Positions 42,346-53,935 of a stretch of DNA of 64,000 bases are shown piece after piece. Position 1 is the first letter of the stretch. Every line of letters starts with the position of its first letter. The position numbers were made by a program, and so were the translations under genes. This DNA comes from Phytophthora colocasiae. Its lineage: Eukaryota; Oomycota; Peronosporomycetes; Peronosporales; Peronosporaceae. A model generated the notes under the pieces. The model was not told where the DNA came from, did not search any database, and saw only the letters and a program-made list of their open reading frames with translations. The DNA is taken from NCBI GenBank assembly GCA_018806915.1, contig JAGKQI010000058.1:186001-250000 (forward strand), given 5' to 3'.

Positions 42346-43278
42346 TTAACCCCTCCAGCCCGGCTGATTTTGACCTTCTTACGCTGCATTATGCAGCACA
42401 GTTATACTAGGAATTTGTATAGAACGTCGCTTAAAGGGCTTGGGAAGTGTGCACACGCTCGGCGATGGACAGGACACTTCCCGCTTACGCTGCATGTTGC
42501 AGAACAAATTGTATCCAGATGCCCCATGCAAAGCTGCATAATGCTGCAGAAGGACCGTGCAGTGTTGCACAAAGACCATGTGCAATTGGCCAGAGACCAG
42601 TCGAATATCGAGAAACCAAACTCGAATTTTTAGAAAATGAGAAGGCATACAAAAAGCAAGTAAACCGGTACCGCAATCAGATGATTACCGCCACCTGTTT
42701 GCGGTAATCATCTGATTGCGGTACCGGTTTACTTGCTTTTCATACAAAGTCCTATATACTATTTTACAGCGTTACGTCGAGAAACAGCTGATCAAGGAGT
42801 CGGTTCTGCTGTCTTCTGCTGATGGTCCACATGCACCATACGAGCAATGCATAATGCAGCATAAGTTCGCTGCATAATACGACATAAAGTGACTAGCAAG
42901 GTAGACTATTCATTATTTTCCGAAGCTGTATGTGTCCTCCGTTTTTTTTCTTGGTGTAGGCGTTTTCTCAGTTCTCAAATGAAACGGATAGTTGGCGGGC
43001 GCCACTGTTGCAACATTTACCTGTTCATGAGCATATCTATCCTGCTGAATAGCATATTTTTGAAAAATGAAAGACAGCGTTTATGTCTGTCAAATCGTGA
43101 AGCTTTTTCGGTGCAAGATATTTGCCCATCATTTTTGTATCTTGATTTCAGTATGCGTCGATTCGTGTGATTTTTTTCACATACAAACATCAAGATAAAT
43201 TCAACGTTACGGTGCATAATGCAGTTTAATAAAAAGGCCTAAGCTGCATTATGCAGCACTCCGGGTTGGAGGGGTTAA
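42346..43278. mobile_element. PiggyBac-type MITE with palindromic repeats (933 bp)
   Basis: TTAACCCCTCCAGCCCGG at 42346 and, inverted at 43278, TTAACCCCTCCAACCCGG. The ends are close to those of PiggyBac element A, which may have supplied the transposase. Inside, GCTGCATTATGCAGC or parts of it occur at 42382, about 42840, 43215 and 43242, and there is a 40-bp perfect hairpin (42652-42740). A coiled-coil-like frame (VEYRETKLEFLENEKAYKKQ) near 42600 may be a captured gene scrap. Confidence 0.8.
42652..42740. repeat. Perfect 40-bp inverted repeat (hairpin)
   Basis: Arms 42652-42691 and 42701-42740 are exact reverse complements over 40 bp with a 9-nt loop. It is the longest perfect short-loop palindrome I see in the window. 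Confidence 0.9.
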
Positions 43279-44090
43279 TCATAACAATAACGTATTATGA
43301 ACAAAAAAATAATGCACTCTCTAAGTTAATGAAACCCTTAGTTAAATTACCCACAAACGAAACATTAACTTGTAAATGCTAGCAAGGCGCTCTCTATTCA
43401 CATTATGCTCGTCCTACCCACTATGTCCAGTATTCAATAGAAGTTGTAGTATTGATGATCCAATCTGAAGTCAGCTTCAGCTGTCTAATGTACAGAAGGG
43501 ACGATATATATTACCGTTTATGCCGTATCCTGTAGTGGCTTCGTGTCTAAAGCCCACATAGCCTCACGCACAACAGGATTCCACGTTTCTATACGTATTA
43601 TTGATGAGGAATACCTTTATGAGTTTGGATGCCTCGATGCAATAGTTACACATGCGTTGGTGGCCATTTTTCCGCGTGTTTCAACGACAACAGGTCTCCC
43701 AATACTCCTCGGAATAGGTAGGCCATAGCTCCGATGAATAGAATAACTCAAGATACTTGCGGTAAAAATACCTGTTGACTGCTTTCTTGGAACTTATCGT
43801 AGCACGATGGGTTTAAAAAAAAAAAACAGAAAGTATCTCAATTCAGGAATTCAGATGCCTACGTTACTTAGTGCTGAGTAAACAAAATTCCAGTTGGTAG
43901 ATACAAAGCATGCAACTAGCCACAATCAGGAAATGTTTATTACACTTTGCTGTTTTTCACTCTGTTATGCATACCAGCCGTCTCGATTCCTTAAAGTCAT
44001 GTTTACTTTAACGACACAATTCGCGCCCAGGTATTTGAAAACATATGGTGTCAGGTATCAGACAATTATCAGTCCAGGTATTGTCCGGGT
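43279..44090. other. No recognisable feature
   Basis: No ORF with family motifs and no paired terminal repeats were recognised in this stretch. Confidence 0.4.
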
Positions 44091-44189
44091 ATGAAAATTG
44101 AAATAACTTACCGTTTTTTTTTCTTACGGTTTTTCTTACCGCCATTCAGCCAATCATTCCAGAAAGCATCGGGGACGACACGTGGCAAG

Positions 44190-45169
44190 CATGGCGCGCG
44201 CCCACAAGAAGGCTTACATCAAGCAACGCATGGCGGAAGAAGCGAGGGAGGAGGAAGAAGCTGGGGAATGGATACATGCGGCCCGGACGAGGTCCGACAA
44301 GTCCGCTGTGTTGGCGAAGGCAGCGGAATAACGGAATGAACGTAGTAAAGAAGAGGTGGTGGGGGCCGACGCGGTTGAGTCCTACGATGCAGCCGCTGGG
44401 GAGGAGGAGTCCGACGGCGACAACGCTGAGGGGGAGGAGTCCAACGCCGAAAACGCTGAGGAGAGTGAGGAAGAAGACGCTGGAGAGGAGAGGCGTGAGG
44501 GAGAAGATGCTAGAGAAGAGGAACGTGACGATGGAGTTCGTATCAGCAGGAAACGTATGGCGTCTGACATGGAAGAAGAGGCGGTGGTGACATTACCTCC
44601 GTTTTCAGTAGGCCAGCGCATCTGGGCACTTTTTGAGGCTGCTCTCAAAGTCTACATGACCGAGACAAGTCAAGTTCTTGTCGTGAAGGAGAATATTACC
44701 GTCCAGCGGCACAATAATACCCTGCGTGACGTATTGGTATATTCCACAACTACGGTGTTTTCTGTATGCACCTTGTATCCCATCTCTTTCGAATTCAATC
44801 CAAGATCAGCAGCTGATTTTAGCTTGACCAGTGTTCGCAGGCTTGTCCCGATATCAATGTGGACCTACTTGACCCATTTGACCACATTAGACGTCCATAT
44901 AGCCCCAGAAAATGGCTCGACTTACCCGACAATGGATATAGATGACACCCCTCTTCACATATGTTAATGAACGTAGACTCGCAAAAATGACTATCACAAG
45001 CCACGGTACGTGGAAGAACAAGAGGCCCCAGAGGAAGCAGGCAAGCACCGAGCCACGGCGAGTTGGAGCTACGTCAGGTGTGCTACTACAGGTCTATGGG
45101 CCCACGGACGATGATCACCTGCCCTTAACACTTGGCTGTGGTAGTTTTCAGAAGGATCAATCGGCTTAA
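44190..45169 (+). pseudogene. Acidic ORF, possibly a Mutator-like transposase N-terminal piece
   Basis: 44356-44967 (203 codons) begins with a long Glu/Asp/Ala repeat region (EESDGDNAEGEESNAENAEE type). It continues with a globular-looking segment FSVGQRIWALFEAALKVYM and TSQVLVVKENITVQR, which resembles the domain preceding the zinc finger in oomycete Mutator-like transposases. A further frame to 45169 has HGTWKNKRPQRKQ and a few Cys/His residues. I cannot confirm the family. A basic leader may start near 44190. Confidence 0.35.
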
Positions 45170-46011
45170 TGTGTTTAGATGTTCCAGTTGTGGCGACTCT
45201 GGGAGTAAACCACGCCACATTACAGCACACTTTTAAAGTGCGTACCTTGAAATTCTGGTTTTCAGTGATAGTGAGCGCCTACTGATAAATGGTGCTACAA
45301 AAAAACTCAGTAAACGCAACAACTGTGTGAATAGCCAGATTGACTACCATACTTGGAGAATGAAGATGTCTAATATACGCATGCCAACTTCCACAATGAG
45401 ATTCCGATGAGGTAGTTTACGTAACCCGGCTTAAAACAACGCCTCAAACTTTCCCGGGGGACGTAGTAACTGTTTTTTTTCAGTCATAAATATCTGTTGA
45501 ACGTTAACCGGCTGGCCAGTGATTCTCCATACTGGCTGTGGTTTTTCCCTGTCAATCTACCTAATACATGAAATGGGTCTTGTTTTGTCACAACCGCATT
45601 CCCAAATACTCTCTCAATAGGACTGAGAGTAGCGTTGGCATTATCGCGCGCACAAATTCGAGGTCCATATTATTCAGTCCTTATGTTATCCTTCAAGTGC
45701 TGTGGCAAAGCTATTATAACATGATTTTCAGCTTAGTTAGTCTTCATCCTAATACACATTTGCTAAGTCAAAGTGGACTAATCAGCATCCAATGCGGGCA
45801 GGAATAATATTAGGCGGCGACAGAAACCCAAAATATCCCCGAAACATTTTTTTTAAACATTTATGGTGGGCTAATCATCATCCAAAGCGGCCAACTAGTA
45901 GCCAATCATTCCTACATGTACATTACTTCAAGCTCTGCGCGCGCTCGAAACAGAGACCGGAACCGCTCAACGAATTCAGGCTTAATCTGCGACTAACACC
46001 ACACAACACAG
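45170..46011. other. No recognisable feature
   Basis: No supported gene or repeat. The left end of the Tc1-like remnant that follows may lie near 45790-45900, but I found no paired inverted repeat. Confidence 0.4.
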
Positions 46012-46632
46012 ATGCCTTCCCACACCACCACCAAGACCCACACGCCTGAAGAACGCCATCGTGTTATCAAAGCACACCACGCCGGTGGCAACTGGGGTGC
46101 TGTTGTCCATTATAACGGGTTCCCACGGAGCACAGCGGAGCGACTTATTTTAGCCTCGACCACTCTGTTGACCTTGCTCGAGGAGGGGTCCGTGCTACCA
46201 AAGTGACCCCTGAGATCAAGGTGGCTTTAGAGCTGTGGCTGGACGAGTATTGTCTCCTCCCACTTACCACGTTGAAACATTGTCCTCGATGAGTTTCGTG
46301 TGGACATCGCAGAGTCTACCATTTATCGCCATCTGATAGGCATGCTCTTTACCGTCAAACAGGTGCTTTTACTTGAGACTGAATAAACATTCAATATTCT
46401 TTGGCTAATTCATAGACCCTTGTTGAGCCTACGACATGTAACAGTGAGGAAAATAAGGAGAAGAGGACGGTGTTCGCTGAAGCGCTGGTCAGACACCAAG
46501 AATGTGATGATCTCTTTGTGTATTTTTTTTTACAAGACAAATTTTAACTTGTACACCAAGCGCACGAAGGTCGTGCAAAGGACCGCCAAGGATGATGTAC
46601 CCAAATATGAGTTCAGGTACGCTGTTAGATAA
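46012..46632 (+). pseudogene. Tc1/IS630-type transposase N-terminal remnant
   Basis: The ATG at 46012 opens a helix-turn-helix segment (KTHTPEERHRVIKAHHAGGN, then GFPRSTAERLI). After a shift it reads RATKVTPEIKVALELWLDEY and STIYRHLIGMLFTVKQ. A possible 53-bp intron (46363-46415, GT to AG) precedes EPTTCNSEENKEKRTVFAEA and a decayed start of the DDE core (TNFNLYTKR). The C-terminal half is absent here. Confidence 0.6.
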
Positions 46633-48208
46633 GTGTTTTGCTTGGCCAACCATTTACGTGGGATCCGGAATGCCAGGGACCCAGCTGAAAGCCTAAATAT
46701 GTGGTCAATGTTTACAGTACAAGATATGCACAGTATAAGACGTCAACCACCGAACGTTTCTTAAGTACACTCGGTATCAATTCACAGATGCAGCAAGAAT
46801 GTTATTTTCGACAATAGGTGACGGACATCTGTCTTCTTCTAAATTGTTTTCTTTAATTTTCCGTTTTTGCTGGCATACAAGACCAGTATTTTGTCAAATT
46901 TTTTTTTAAAGAATAACATGATTGCTGAGATATTAAAATGCTAATAAGAACTTTGGTTAACACATACTGACGTCATATCCCGCTTGTGGGCGTCCCAAAT
47001 GCAAGAGAAAAGTGCGAACGGTTTTTCTGGATGGATCGTTCACAAAAATTCTGCATCAAGGTAATCCCGAGCGGAGGTGGTTGACTACCCACTTGAGTTG
47101 CTTGAGCGCGAGATTCATTTCGTTTCAGAATACATTCAAACACCGACCGTCATCAGCAAATTAAACTCTTGGTTAATCAACCAGGAGTCCAAAATCGGAG
47201 GAAAATCCCTAATCAATACAAAGTCATTTATTCATTCAAGAAATGTGAAGACCGCATCAACTTTGTTTTTATGATTGTTACCAGAAACGCTGACGTCAAA
47301 GAGAGATGAATACAAATGGGAAACCTAGTATCGGTCTCTGAACATCAGTATCTGGGGTAATAACAAATTTATATTTATACCAAAATACAGCCGCTCCAGC
47401 CTGGTGAACGGTGGGTACGCCAGATCAACTAGTGGTGTGGCACCTGGAACGAGCGCACCATTGCCTTTTTAATGTTTAACGCATGGAGGCAAAAAAAGAA
47501 GTCATCCACCTAACCATTAGCTAATCACGAACGTGCACTCGGTTATGGACCAGAGGCCCAATCCCAACTATGCGACGAAGGGAGAGGCGCGATGCGCCTT
47601 CACAACGGCTTCTGTAGCTGGGTACCAGGCCTTAAGCTGTTAGAAGGCTGTGCATTTCGCCAAAGAGGAATTAATCACAGGGCATGAGCATTTATTGACG
47701 GAACGTTGGCTGCAGGAGCGTCAAGGAAAGCTTTTAAAACAAATGCGCGCTATCACCAGCCGAGCGTGAGGTGCACTCACACAGCGTTGAGGACGCAGCA
47801 TTCCCTCTCCACGCTTGTCCCATTTGCATCCAAGACATTCGGTCAGATAAATCTTTTTATCGGCGCCGTAGGATGCCGGCGGACACACTAGTAGTTCTAC
47901 AACATTCAGGCAGTCGACACATAGCGTTCCTACAACCACCGACCGAGCATAAATAAATCCAACTTAAACCGCACTGGCGACCCTGTGTGTGAGTTTGTGT
48001 TTGTGTGTTTTCTTTTTTTTCTTAGCGCTGCCGGAGTTTCAATGTAAGGTCGCCACGACGAAATCCCGTCCCTATATATCCACCTGTGAGGTTCAAATGC
48101 TGTTGAAAGCAGCTTGATGTCATCGTTGGATTTGATTATCGCGATCAGGTCATGTACACACGGTCGCCCATTGATATTTGAAAACTTTCAGTCCCCGGTT
48201 CCATTGTA
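46633..48208. other. Unassigned sequence with a short TG-rich tract
   Basis: No ORF with recognisable motifs. A TG-rich simple tract lies at about 47985-48012. Open frames of 60-70 codons around 47706-47956 look like chance. Confidence 0.4.
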
Positions 48209-48870
48209 TTAACCCTATCGTGGTATAAGGAAGCAATTGGCTGCCTTGAAGTGTATTGTAGAGTGTTGGTACTATTGCCCCCCATATATATATACATGTA
48301 TATATAATAAATAAATAAAACAAAGCATTTTGCCAGCTAGGTGTCGTCGAATGCACGACTAGGTAAACCATAACGAAAAAATTGTGGAAAAACGTACCTT
48401 TTCATCGATACCAACGCATTTTTTGCTTTAGAATGCTGTGTTTGATGATAAATCCGGTGTGCATAGCTCAATGCCGATCTTTTTTCGTGTGTTGGATAGG
48501 TGTATCCACTAAGCAACCTACAGTTTACTAACTAAAATATCGATATATTCTCTCACGCTATTAGCAACTCCACGAGCAGACACGCGCTAGCACACAGATA
48601 GCAGATGGAGATGAGAATTTCTCAATAGCCTTCCTCATCTTTCATTTTCTACTTTTCTTTTAGTCAGTGTACGGCCAATCAATATTTTCTTCGGATTCTA
48701 ACCAATTAAAGTCAAAAAGAGAGCAGTACCGTACTTTAAAAAAAGTAGCAAAATGCTTCCTTTTCAACATCGCTGCAGGAATCATGTATCTAAAACGTAC
48801 TTAGCTAGAGTGAGCCATCACTAGCCAAAAATAATTGAATATGAAGGAAGGTGGCTCATGATAGGGTTAA
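48209..48870. mobile_element. PiggyBac-type MITE (662 bp)
   Basis: TTAACCCTATCGTGG at 48209 and, inverted at 48870, TTAACCCTATCATGA. The TTAA target and CCCTATC termini define it. The interior is AT-rich with a TA repeat near 48287-48310 and no gene. Confidence 0.72.
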
Positions 48871-48940
48871 AACTTTGCAAAGCTTTATTCCATAACTGGT
48901 CAGTTTGTATAAGAACCCAAACGGTAATAATCCTTGATAC

Positions 48941-49341
48941 CCTTACGTGCATGAGGAAGCGTGCAATTAGATTAGACTTGATTTAAATGTACTTATTCCA
49001 ATAAGTTTAATTAAATCAAATATAAACGAATTAAAACTGCAAATACCGTATGAGATTATTGAATTTGGCACGAAGCCAATTATGGGACCTCCTAAAACTG
49101 CTTAATCTATTCTAAAGAACGTGTGGTTGGCAGGAACTCTGAGCATTGATTGGTAGAAATCCATACTGTCTACCAATAACATGCACAAACGCACACGAAC
49201 CACCCAATGAAGTGGTTCGTCCATGTAGCCGTTGGTGTGTACAGCACACCAAGGTCTGAGGTCCATTTCCAACCTCTAACAGTTATCGCAAATGTTAGAG
49301 TTACTAATGGTGTAGCCACTTATACGTGTAACCCCGTTACA
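48941..49341 (-). repeat. Diverged LTR of the outer Gypsy family
   Basis: Aligns along most of its length with 33900-34316 but with many substitutions and small gaps. It ends ACCCCGTTACA, like the outer LTR, and lacks the first 45 bp or so. Older than the two LTRs of the intact element. Confidence 0.82.
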
Positions 49342-49589
49342 ACGGGTTCTGACCAATCTGAATTGTTTTGTTCCCCTGTGTAAACCTGTACAGAAGGCCA
49401 ATACGCTAGTTAAAACTAATACATCATGCCTTACAGAACGTCCTTACCTAACAGGTTCCTTCATCTACGCATCCAGATAGGCGTGGAAGTCTTCATAGGA
49501 TACGAACTAGGTTTACGATAGGTCAGTACTAGCTTTAGTGCGTTCGACCGCGCTGGCCCGCCACTGATTCTTCGTCCAGATGTGTCGAA

Positions 49590-49781
49590 ATGGAGTCGCC
49601 TACAGTCCCCATTTTCGTGCTTGAGCTGTTGGACCCGGCGGACCCTGCCTTCTACCTAGCATCTGAGTCGTTATCTTCACTACTACCGCTGCAGGCTTCT
49701 TCGAAGACCGCTTTCTCGACGCAGAAGCTCGCCGGGGTCTGTTCACTGGCACCCCTCATCCTCAAAACACGAGGTAACACG
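49590..49781 (+). pseudogene. Start of a Gypsy antisense ORF (remnant)
   Basis: The ATG lies about 250 bp after the diverged LTR, in the same position and orientation as the antisense ORF of the outer element. It opens MESPTVPIF compared with MDSPTPTSP there. It is cut at 49782 by the start of another LTR. Its presence at a third locus supports a conserved antisense gene. Confidence 0.4.
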
Positions 49782-50050
49782 TGTAACGGGGTTACATTGA
49801 AGAGTGACCTTCGCCCGCAATCACCTTCTATATAGGTTTCACTAAAGATATTTTTTAGTTTGTATTGCAGGCCAGGCTAACAAGTATCTTTAATATATTC
49901 AGTCTGTATTCTACGGTAATCAATATTGGCGATCACAATCATGTTAGGTCACGTCGCTAAAAACATGTTAGATCACATGACCAAATCGCTTGGTCATGTA
50001 GAGAGTCAATGAACTTTATTGTGAAGTTAAGCTCCAATGATACTACCGGT

Positions 50051-51966
50051 TCAATCGCATTTTTTTCCCTCTTCTTCATAGTCAAGTGAAGTGTCGTAAA
50101 GCATACCGAGGTCATCATCATCAGAGAGATCCGAGTTGCTATCGTCAGCAGATCCATCGTTATCAGAAACAATGTCTGAATCACTATCAGAGGCTTCGTT
50201 TTCTTCTGTATCGGGTAAGGTAACTGCCCTTGGAAAACGTAAATTGGACCGCACAGGAGCCGTAGCATCTCCAGTGATAATACTTCTACGTAGTACCACG
50301 TTTTCACGTGCTATTTCCTCAATTACGCGAACAAATCGATCGAGGTTTGGATGCAGTTTCATTCTTGCGTTCAATTCACGGTGAAATCGTTCCAGGGGAT
50401 TGTTGGTTCGATTTACTATTTGCCTCTGCACTCCGTGGATGTTCCAGAGATCCGGTGGATACATGTCCACCCAAGTCCTAAAAAAATATCCCCAAAACTG
50501 TTTCCACTTCTTTCGAGAGTATGGTAGACTTGATCTTCGCTTTTACCCACGCAACACCTTGTCCAACAATCTTACCGGGAGGGATAACTGTGAGCATATC
50601 CAGAACCCCAAACGCCATAGCCACACCTACTTCGCCGTCTGGAAGAGCGTACTCCTTCATCTTCCGTCTACACGCCTGTTTAAAATGAAACAAGCATCCA
50701 ATAAGGCGTGTAGACGGATAATGTCCCTGGATGGCGTTGATAAGAGCGGATTCAAAGTCACAAACCACGTCCACAGGTTTAGGCTGCTTTCCCAACGCGA
50801 ACTCAATGCACTTAAACATTTTCACGTACAATCCTTCCGTTTTGTTTGTTGCTAGCGTGAAAAATATTGGCAAAAACAAATCGGTCAGCGGATCGTACAT
50901 CATCAGCGTGACGAACTGGTGATACGTTTTCGGAACGCACCGAAAGGTGCCGTCAACAAACAAGTGAACTCCGTCGTAACGAAGTAAGTTGCGTAATTCT
51001 GGATGTGACCATCCTATCGGCCGTTCGATTCCTGACTTCCCTGCCTTTGCCTTGTTGTCATCATGCCAAGTGTAGTGGAATTGCAGAAATCCAACCAAAT
51101 CATTCTTGACTTTAGCTAGTGCTGGGCTTTCCAGTAAAACAAAAATGTTAGAGCCGTAGGCTGATGCTCTGGCGTTGGAGACACGGTTGAGTACTTGCTT
51201 GTGTGAAAGCCCGCGTACGACACGCGTGGAAGCCGAATAAAACTTTGTGTAGGTTGCAGACCATATCGCCTTAGCCGCCATGTCCTCTTCAATCAAACCA
51301 TCGACGAAAGCCTCATCTCCTCTGTTACATCGACACAGTCGGATGCGTCATTGCTTGGATACCAGGCGCGCCACTACGACAAGTATGTGGAACCATATTG
51401 TCGACATCAAATGACATTGTCTCCGCGTAGAAAACAAGGGATCCGGGACATTTTTTTGGCGCTCTGTAAAAACTACATCGGTACGTGATTTTGACCGATG
51501 AGGTGTTTGCGCGTGTGTATTCGTAGCCTTGGTAGTACCGCTTTGTGTCTCCGTCCCGTGCACTTGACTCGCGTTCAGTCCCGCCGGTAGAACTCCCAAC
51601 AGCAGTCTGCAAGCTCACAGGAGCCAACGTAGTCGTCCCAAGTCCCTCTGGATCGAGTCCATGGTCTATGCGAGCTGGTTGGCTGTGTTGCAATTGATTG
51701 TGTGGGGCTCTGGCTAGTGTTTGGCTGGTCTCCGAGTTAACAGCAACAACTTCAGCTAAATCCACCCCTTCGTCGCGCTCCCGTACAGTTCGACGGCTGG
51801 TTGGGGAAAACCTTCGCTTAGAACGGTCTCTCCGAGGCCGCGTTGAAGGTCTAGCCATAGTTGGGCCTGACCACTGTTCTAGTTGTCGAATGGGCACATG
51901 TACACGGAAGATCGATGAGCCTTGAACCCTGGGTGTTTCACTCGCTACAACTCGAAAAGGCGCCAT
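50051..51966 (-). pseudogene. Mutator-like transposase
   Basis: Three collinear frames. 51325-51966 starts MAPFRVVASETP, is basic and Ser/Thr-rich, and ends in a FLYWCH/WRKY-like finger (ITYRCSFYRAPKKCPGS...HTC). 50478-51296 has the MULE catalytic domain: HLFVDGTFRCVPKTYHQFV (first Asp), VVCDFESALINAI (second Asp), LIGCLFHFKQACRRKM. 50051-50470 has MYPPDLWNIHG and NNPLERFHRELN, then an acidic tail. Single-base shifts near 51310 and 50490 are the only breaks seen, so the gene decayed recently. Confidence 0.83.
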
Positions 51967-52004
51967 CTCACAACGTCCGTTAAAAACCTACAAAAAAATA
52001 AATA

Positions 52005-52068
52005 ACCACCGGGAGGGATCGGACCTCCATCACCCCTTTCGGTAGCTTTTCCATTAAGCTACGGTGGT
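52005..52068 (-). tRNA. tRNA-like relic (64 nt)
   Basis: On the minus strand the ends ACCACCG and CGGTGGT pair over 7 bp. A T-arm-like GGAGGTCCGATCCCTCC and a D-arm-like GCTTAATGGAAAAGC are present. The anticodon stem pairs poorly and the total is too short for a normal nuclear tRNA. Probably a degraded tRNA copy or part of a tRNA-derived SINE inside the MULE. Confidence 0.3.
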
Positions 52069-52710
52069 GGGCTGGAATAGTTAAAAAAAAAAACAACAAC
52101 GTAGAAGTTAGTTAATTGAGCTCAAACTACAAACTCGAAAGTAAACAGGCGCGTACCGTTCATTGTCTGACGGGGAATTAACGGAATACCGCGACAACCC
52201 TCTTAGGACAAAAGTGTCCCCGCTCAATTTGCCCTTCGGCAGTCAATCAGACAATGAGCACGACGCAGGAACGAACGACTGTGTATCTTTGCAGTCGAGT
52301 ACTATCTTTCATTTTAAATTTTCATTGACTTGATGGACATTGACTGGAATGATGGAATAGATAGACTAGAATGATGTTTATTCTGCAAGATAGATCGATG
52401 TGCTAGGCAAGAACTTTCTTCTTAAACCATCGGCATGACCAATGCCATTTGGTCATGTGCCAAGCACATGAACATGCAATTTGCACACGTGACCAAACGG
52501 GAGTTACACGACGTGACCAAAGACGATTATGATCGCCAATATGTTCTTCGGTATTCTACCTAAACTTTAGTTAGTCTCCCAACGCTTTGGAGACGAAGTG
52601 AACTGTCGTTCACTAGGAGTTTTCATACTCCAAGCCTTCCTCTGTGAGAAGTGCTGTGGCTGTGTGACCCTGTCACACTCCGAATGCGGGCCCTCCTAAA
52701 TGATATTCAG

Positions 52711-53935
52711 GAACATTGGCACCGGTCTGGGGTTTTAACAGTGCAACACTGCCACTAGTATGGATCCTTGAAGTTGGAGCTGGCGTTTTTCTTTGTTTAG
52801 CGTTGGACGAATCCCCTGGGAAGTAAAACGTGTTCCCCCACTTCGCCACACAGGCCCGAAGCTAGGAGTGCTCTAGGCTTTGCTGTATCGGGTCAATGCC
52901 TCGTTTTCACGGAGAATTTAGCTGAATTGGTCATTTTTTAATCTAAGCTACCTGCCGACACATCCAATATTATACAGCCTCGTGAATGGCGAACGAGATT
53001 TTTCTACAAACCACGGAGACGTGGATTCGAAAAAGTGTTAGTTCTGATGCAACTATTGTAGCCGGAACCAAATTGGATGCGGCTGCAATATAATGAAATG
53101 ACATTCTAGATCGTGTCGAGTGTGTAGTTCTCTGACATACGCGTGTGCGTTGGTTGTGTATCTGTTGGAATTTAGCGCTTGTGCTCGGATATACCCACAA
53201 AACAACCCGATTCCTAACGCTAAAGTCTAGTATCTCAATTGGTTCGTATGACACCTCCACTGAAATAAAGAAGGATCATACGTATGCCTCCACATCCAGC
53301 TTGAGTTATATAGGACTATACGTGAGTTGGTTCGCATTGTTACATTGTGGGTCAAGAGTTGGGAACGGGCAGGATGAAAATACGCCCTAATGGAACGGCA
53401 TTAATGAAATCGCTTTGATGATACTGATAGTGCTTGCCACCACAACTTGTTATATCATAAGGGTGTTAAAGAAGTCGATTAACTACTCAGTGGGCATGTC
53501 GTAAGGGATAACATAAGGTTGTTGAATAGGAGTCGTCGCAGGGGCGGATTAACTCTTTGCGTTCTCCATATTATTCTTGGCAGTTGCCCAATAGAACGTA
53601 GAACGCAAATCTCTTTTCCCCAAACTGCACCCAATGCTCGGAGCCTCACGGAACTTAAAATCTCATTGAAAGTGCAACAAGAAAACGGACGTACCAATGC
53701 AAATGATTTACACCCATTTCGGTAATAAAAGAACTGTTCCTCCTCCTGCATACTTGCAAGATGCCTACAATTCCACTTTGAAGGAGTGTGAGTTCAACCT
53801 AGACGGTACATCTTACCTTTAGATGCGTGATATCGCTCCGACCGACGACATTATTGCCTAAAGCAATATCGAAGGTGACAAATGTTACACATCCTGTTTC
53901 TTAGCGAACCTCCCAAACTATCAACGCACATTACC
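52711..53935. other. No recognisable feature upstream of the E(z) 3' end
   Basis: No ORF with family motifs. It contains the 3' flank of the E(z)-like gene and the outer edge of the transposon block. Confidence 0.4.

Larger units (their letters stand above)
49915..52550 (-). mobile_element. Mutator-like element (MULE, 2.6 kb)
   Basis: A perfect 9-bp duplication GTATTCTAC (49906-49914 and 52551-52559) flanks it, the size typical of Mutator. The ends are inverted around ATATTGGCGATCA (left, 49923) and TGATCGCCAATAT (right), followed on both sides by repeats of GGTCACGTCG or GGTCATGT. A near-complete minus-strand transposase gene fills the interior. It landed in a Gypsy LTR. Confidence 0.88.
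49782..52710 (+). repeat. Another Gypsy-type LTR, split by the Mutator-like element
   Basis: Starts TGTAACGGGGTTACA at 49782, then runs to 49914. After the Mutator-like insertion it continues from 52560 with short hairpins (AGTGAAC/GTTCACT and GGAGT/ACTCC near 52600, GTGTGAC/GTCACAC near 52660) to roughly 52710. TTGGCACCGG follows and could be a primer site. The end is uncertain. Confidence 0.5.

Noticed and set aside
44382..44648. Ser-rich minus-strand frame
   Set aside because: Antisense shadow of the Glu/Asp repeat region of the plus-strand acidic ORF.
47706..47956. Overlapping 60-70 codon frames
   Set aside because: No motifs and frames on both strands of similar length; looks like chance openness.
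53145..53390. Small secreted effector candidate
   Set aside because: The N-terminus is hydrophobic, but there is no RXLR or LFLAK-type motif, and no signal peptide or cleavage site that I would trust.
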